From Thalassospira sp. UBA1131 (lineage in GTDB: Bacteria > Pseudomonadota > Alphaproteobacteria > Rhodospirillales > Thalassospiraceae): a stretch of DNA of 14,410 bases. Below, piece after piece: positions 14,100-14,410 of the stretch; position 1 is the first letter of the stretch, and the number at the start of each line of letters is the position of its first letter. The notes below the pieces were generated by a model. The model did not search any database, was not told the origin of the DNA, and saw only the letters and a list, made by a program, of their open reading frames with translations. The stretch is from assembly GCF_002311515.1 (NCBI RefSeq), contig NZ_DCAO01000008.1, positions 1 through 14,410 on the forward strand, read 5' to 3'. A program made the translations under genes and the position numbers.

Positions 14100-14410
14100 A
14101 TGGCGCATTTTGACGATACATTGCTGGGCGACATGAATGCGCGGTCACGTGAAGTGTTCCGCCAGATTGTCGATGCCTATGTCGAAACCGGCGAGCCGAT
14201 CGGCTCGCGGTCGATTGCGCGTCGCATGTCCGAAAACCTTTCGGCGGCGACCATTCGCAATGTCATGTCCGATCTTGAGGAAATGGGTCTTCTGGTCGCG
14301 CCGCACATTTCGGCCGGGCGCCTGCCCAGTGAAAAGGGCCTGCGCCTGTTTGTGAATGCCCTGATGGAGGTTGGTGACCTTCCCAATGCCGAGCGTGACC
14401 AACTGACCAA
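14100..14410 (+). CDS. hrcA: Heat-inducible transcription repressor HrcA (3' end outside window)
   Basis: DNA-binding repressor of chaperone genes, acting at CIRCE operators and controlled by GroEL. Only the first 103 residues are inside the window, covering the N-terminal winged helix-turn-helix: RSREVFRQIVDAYVETGEPIG (16-36, with R16, Y27, G31 and G35), SRSIARRM (36-43), LSAATIRNVMSDLEEMGLL (47-65) and the family-typical SAGRLPSEKGLRLFV (71-85). The ATG at 14100 follows a weak GGCAAG ribosome binding site about eight bases upstream. It is divergent from rph. In many alphaproteobacteria grpE follows hrcA; that lies beyond the window. No CIRCE element precedes the gene, so self-repression is not supported here. 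Confidence 0.95.
   Translation, partial: MAHFDDTLLGDMNARSREVFRQIVDAYVETGEPIGSRSIARRMSENLSAATIRNVMSDLEEMGLLVAPHISAGRLPSEKGLRLFVNALMEVGDLPNAERDQLT

Overview
The window looks like a core chromosomal stretch of an alphaproteobacterium, most likely of the Rhodospirillales type. I lean towards a Thalassospira-like marine genus, but that is from general familiarity and not shown by the sequence. The protein families point this way: a short NrnC-type RNase D-like exonuclease, an hrcA gene divergent from rph-rdgB-hemW, a long-form HPF, and the lptC-lptA-lptB-rpoN-hpf-ptsN order. Most genes run about 53-67% GC in hand-counted 60-base samples. The gene set is that of a Gram-negative cell with a lipopolysaccharide outer membrane.

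Layout. Positions 1-1108 (+) hold the 3' part of an AmpG-like muropeptide permease. It meets a seven-gene leftward run tail to tail at a strong two-way hairpin terminator (1159-1193). In transcription order (- strand, right to left) the run is kdsD (arabinose-5-phosphate isomerase), lptC, lptA, lptB (lipopolysaccharide export), rpoN (sigma-54), hpf (ribosome hibernation factor) and ptsN (EIIA-Ntr). kdsD has a good sigma-70-type promoter, and hpf-ptsN have a second one of their own. Next to the right, still on the - strand, are nrnC (dinucleotide-degrading exonuclease), an O-antigen-ligase-like membrane protein and a family 2 glycosyltransferase. The last two are visibly poorer in GC (38-47% in samples) and abut the 3' end of a tRNA-Leu(CAG) gene, so they may be acquired surface-polysaccharide genes. 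Beyond the tRNA, rph, rdgB and hemW run leftward, with a hairpin terminator between rph and rdgB. The 5' part of hrcA runs rightward off the end.

How the genes fit together. kdsD makes the precursor of Kdo, the sugar that joins lipid A to the core. LptC, LptA and LptB are the inner-membrane anchor, periplasmic bridge and ATPase of the machine that carries finished LPS to the outer membrane. The glycosyltransferase and ligase-like gene probably alter or attach surface glycan. rpoN, hpf and ptsN are the conserved nitrogen/stress regulatory block. rph, rdgB and hemW are RNA-, nucleotide- and heme-handling housekeeping genes beside the heat-shock repressor hrcA.

I found no sign of a new defence, mobile or biosynthetic system, no CRISPR array and no insertion sequence. 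The points worth a second look are modest: the low-GC glycan island at the tRNA, the terminator inside rph-rdgB, a perfect palindrome upstream of the hpf promoter, a very long acidic/glycine linker in RpoN, extra membrane segments in the AmpG-like protein, and the absence of a CIRCE operator at hrcA.
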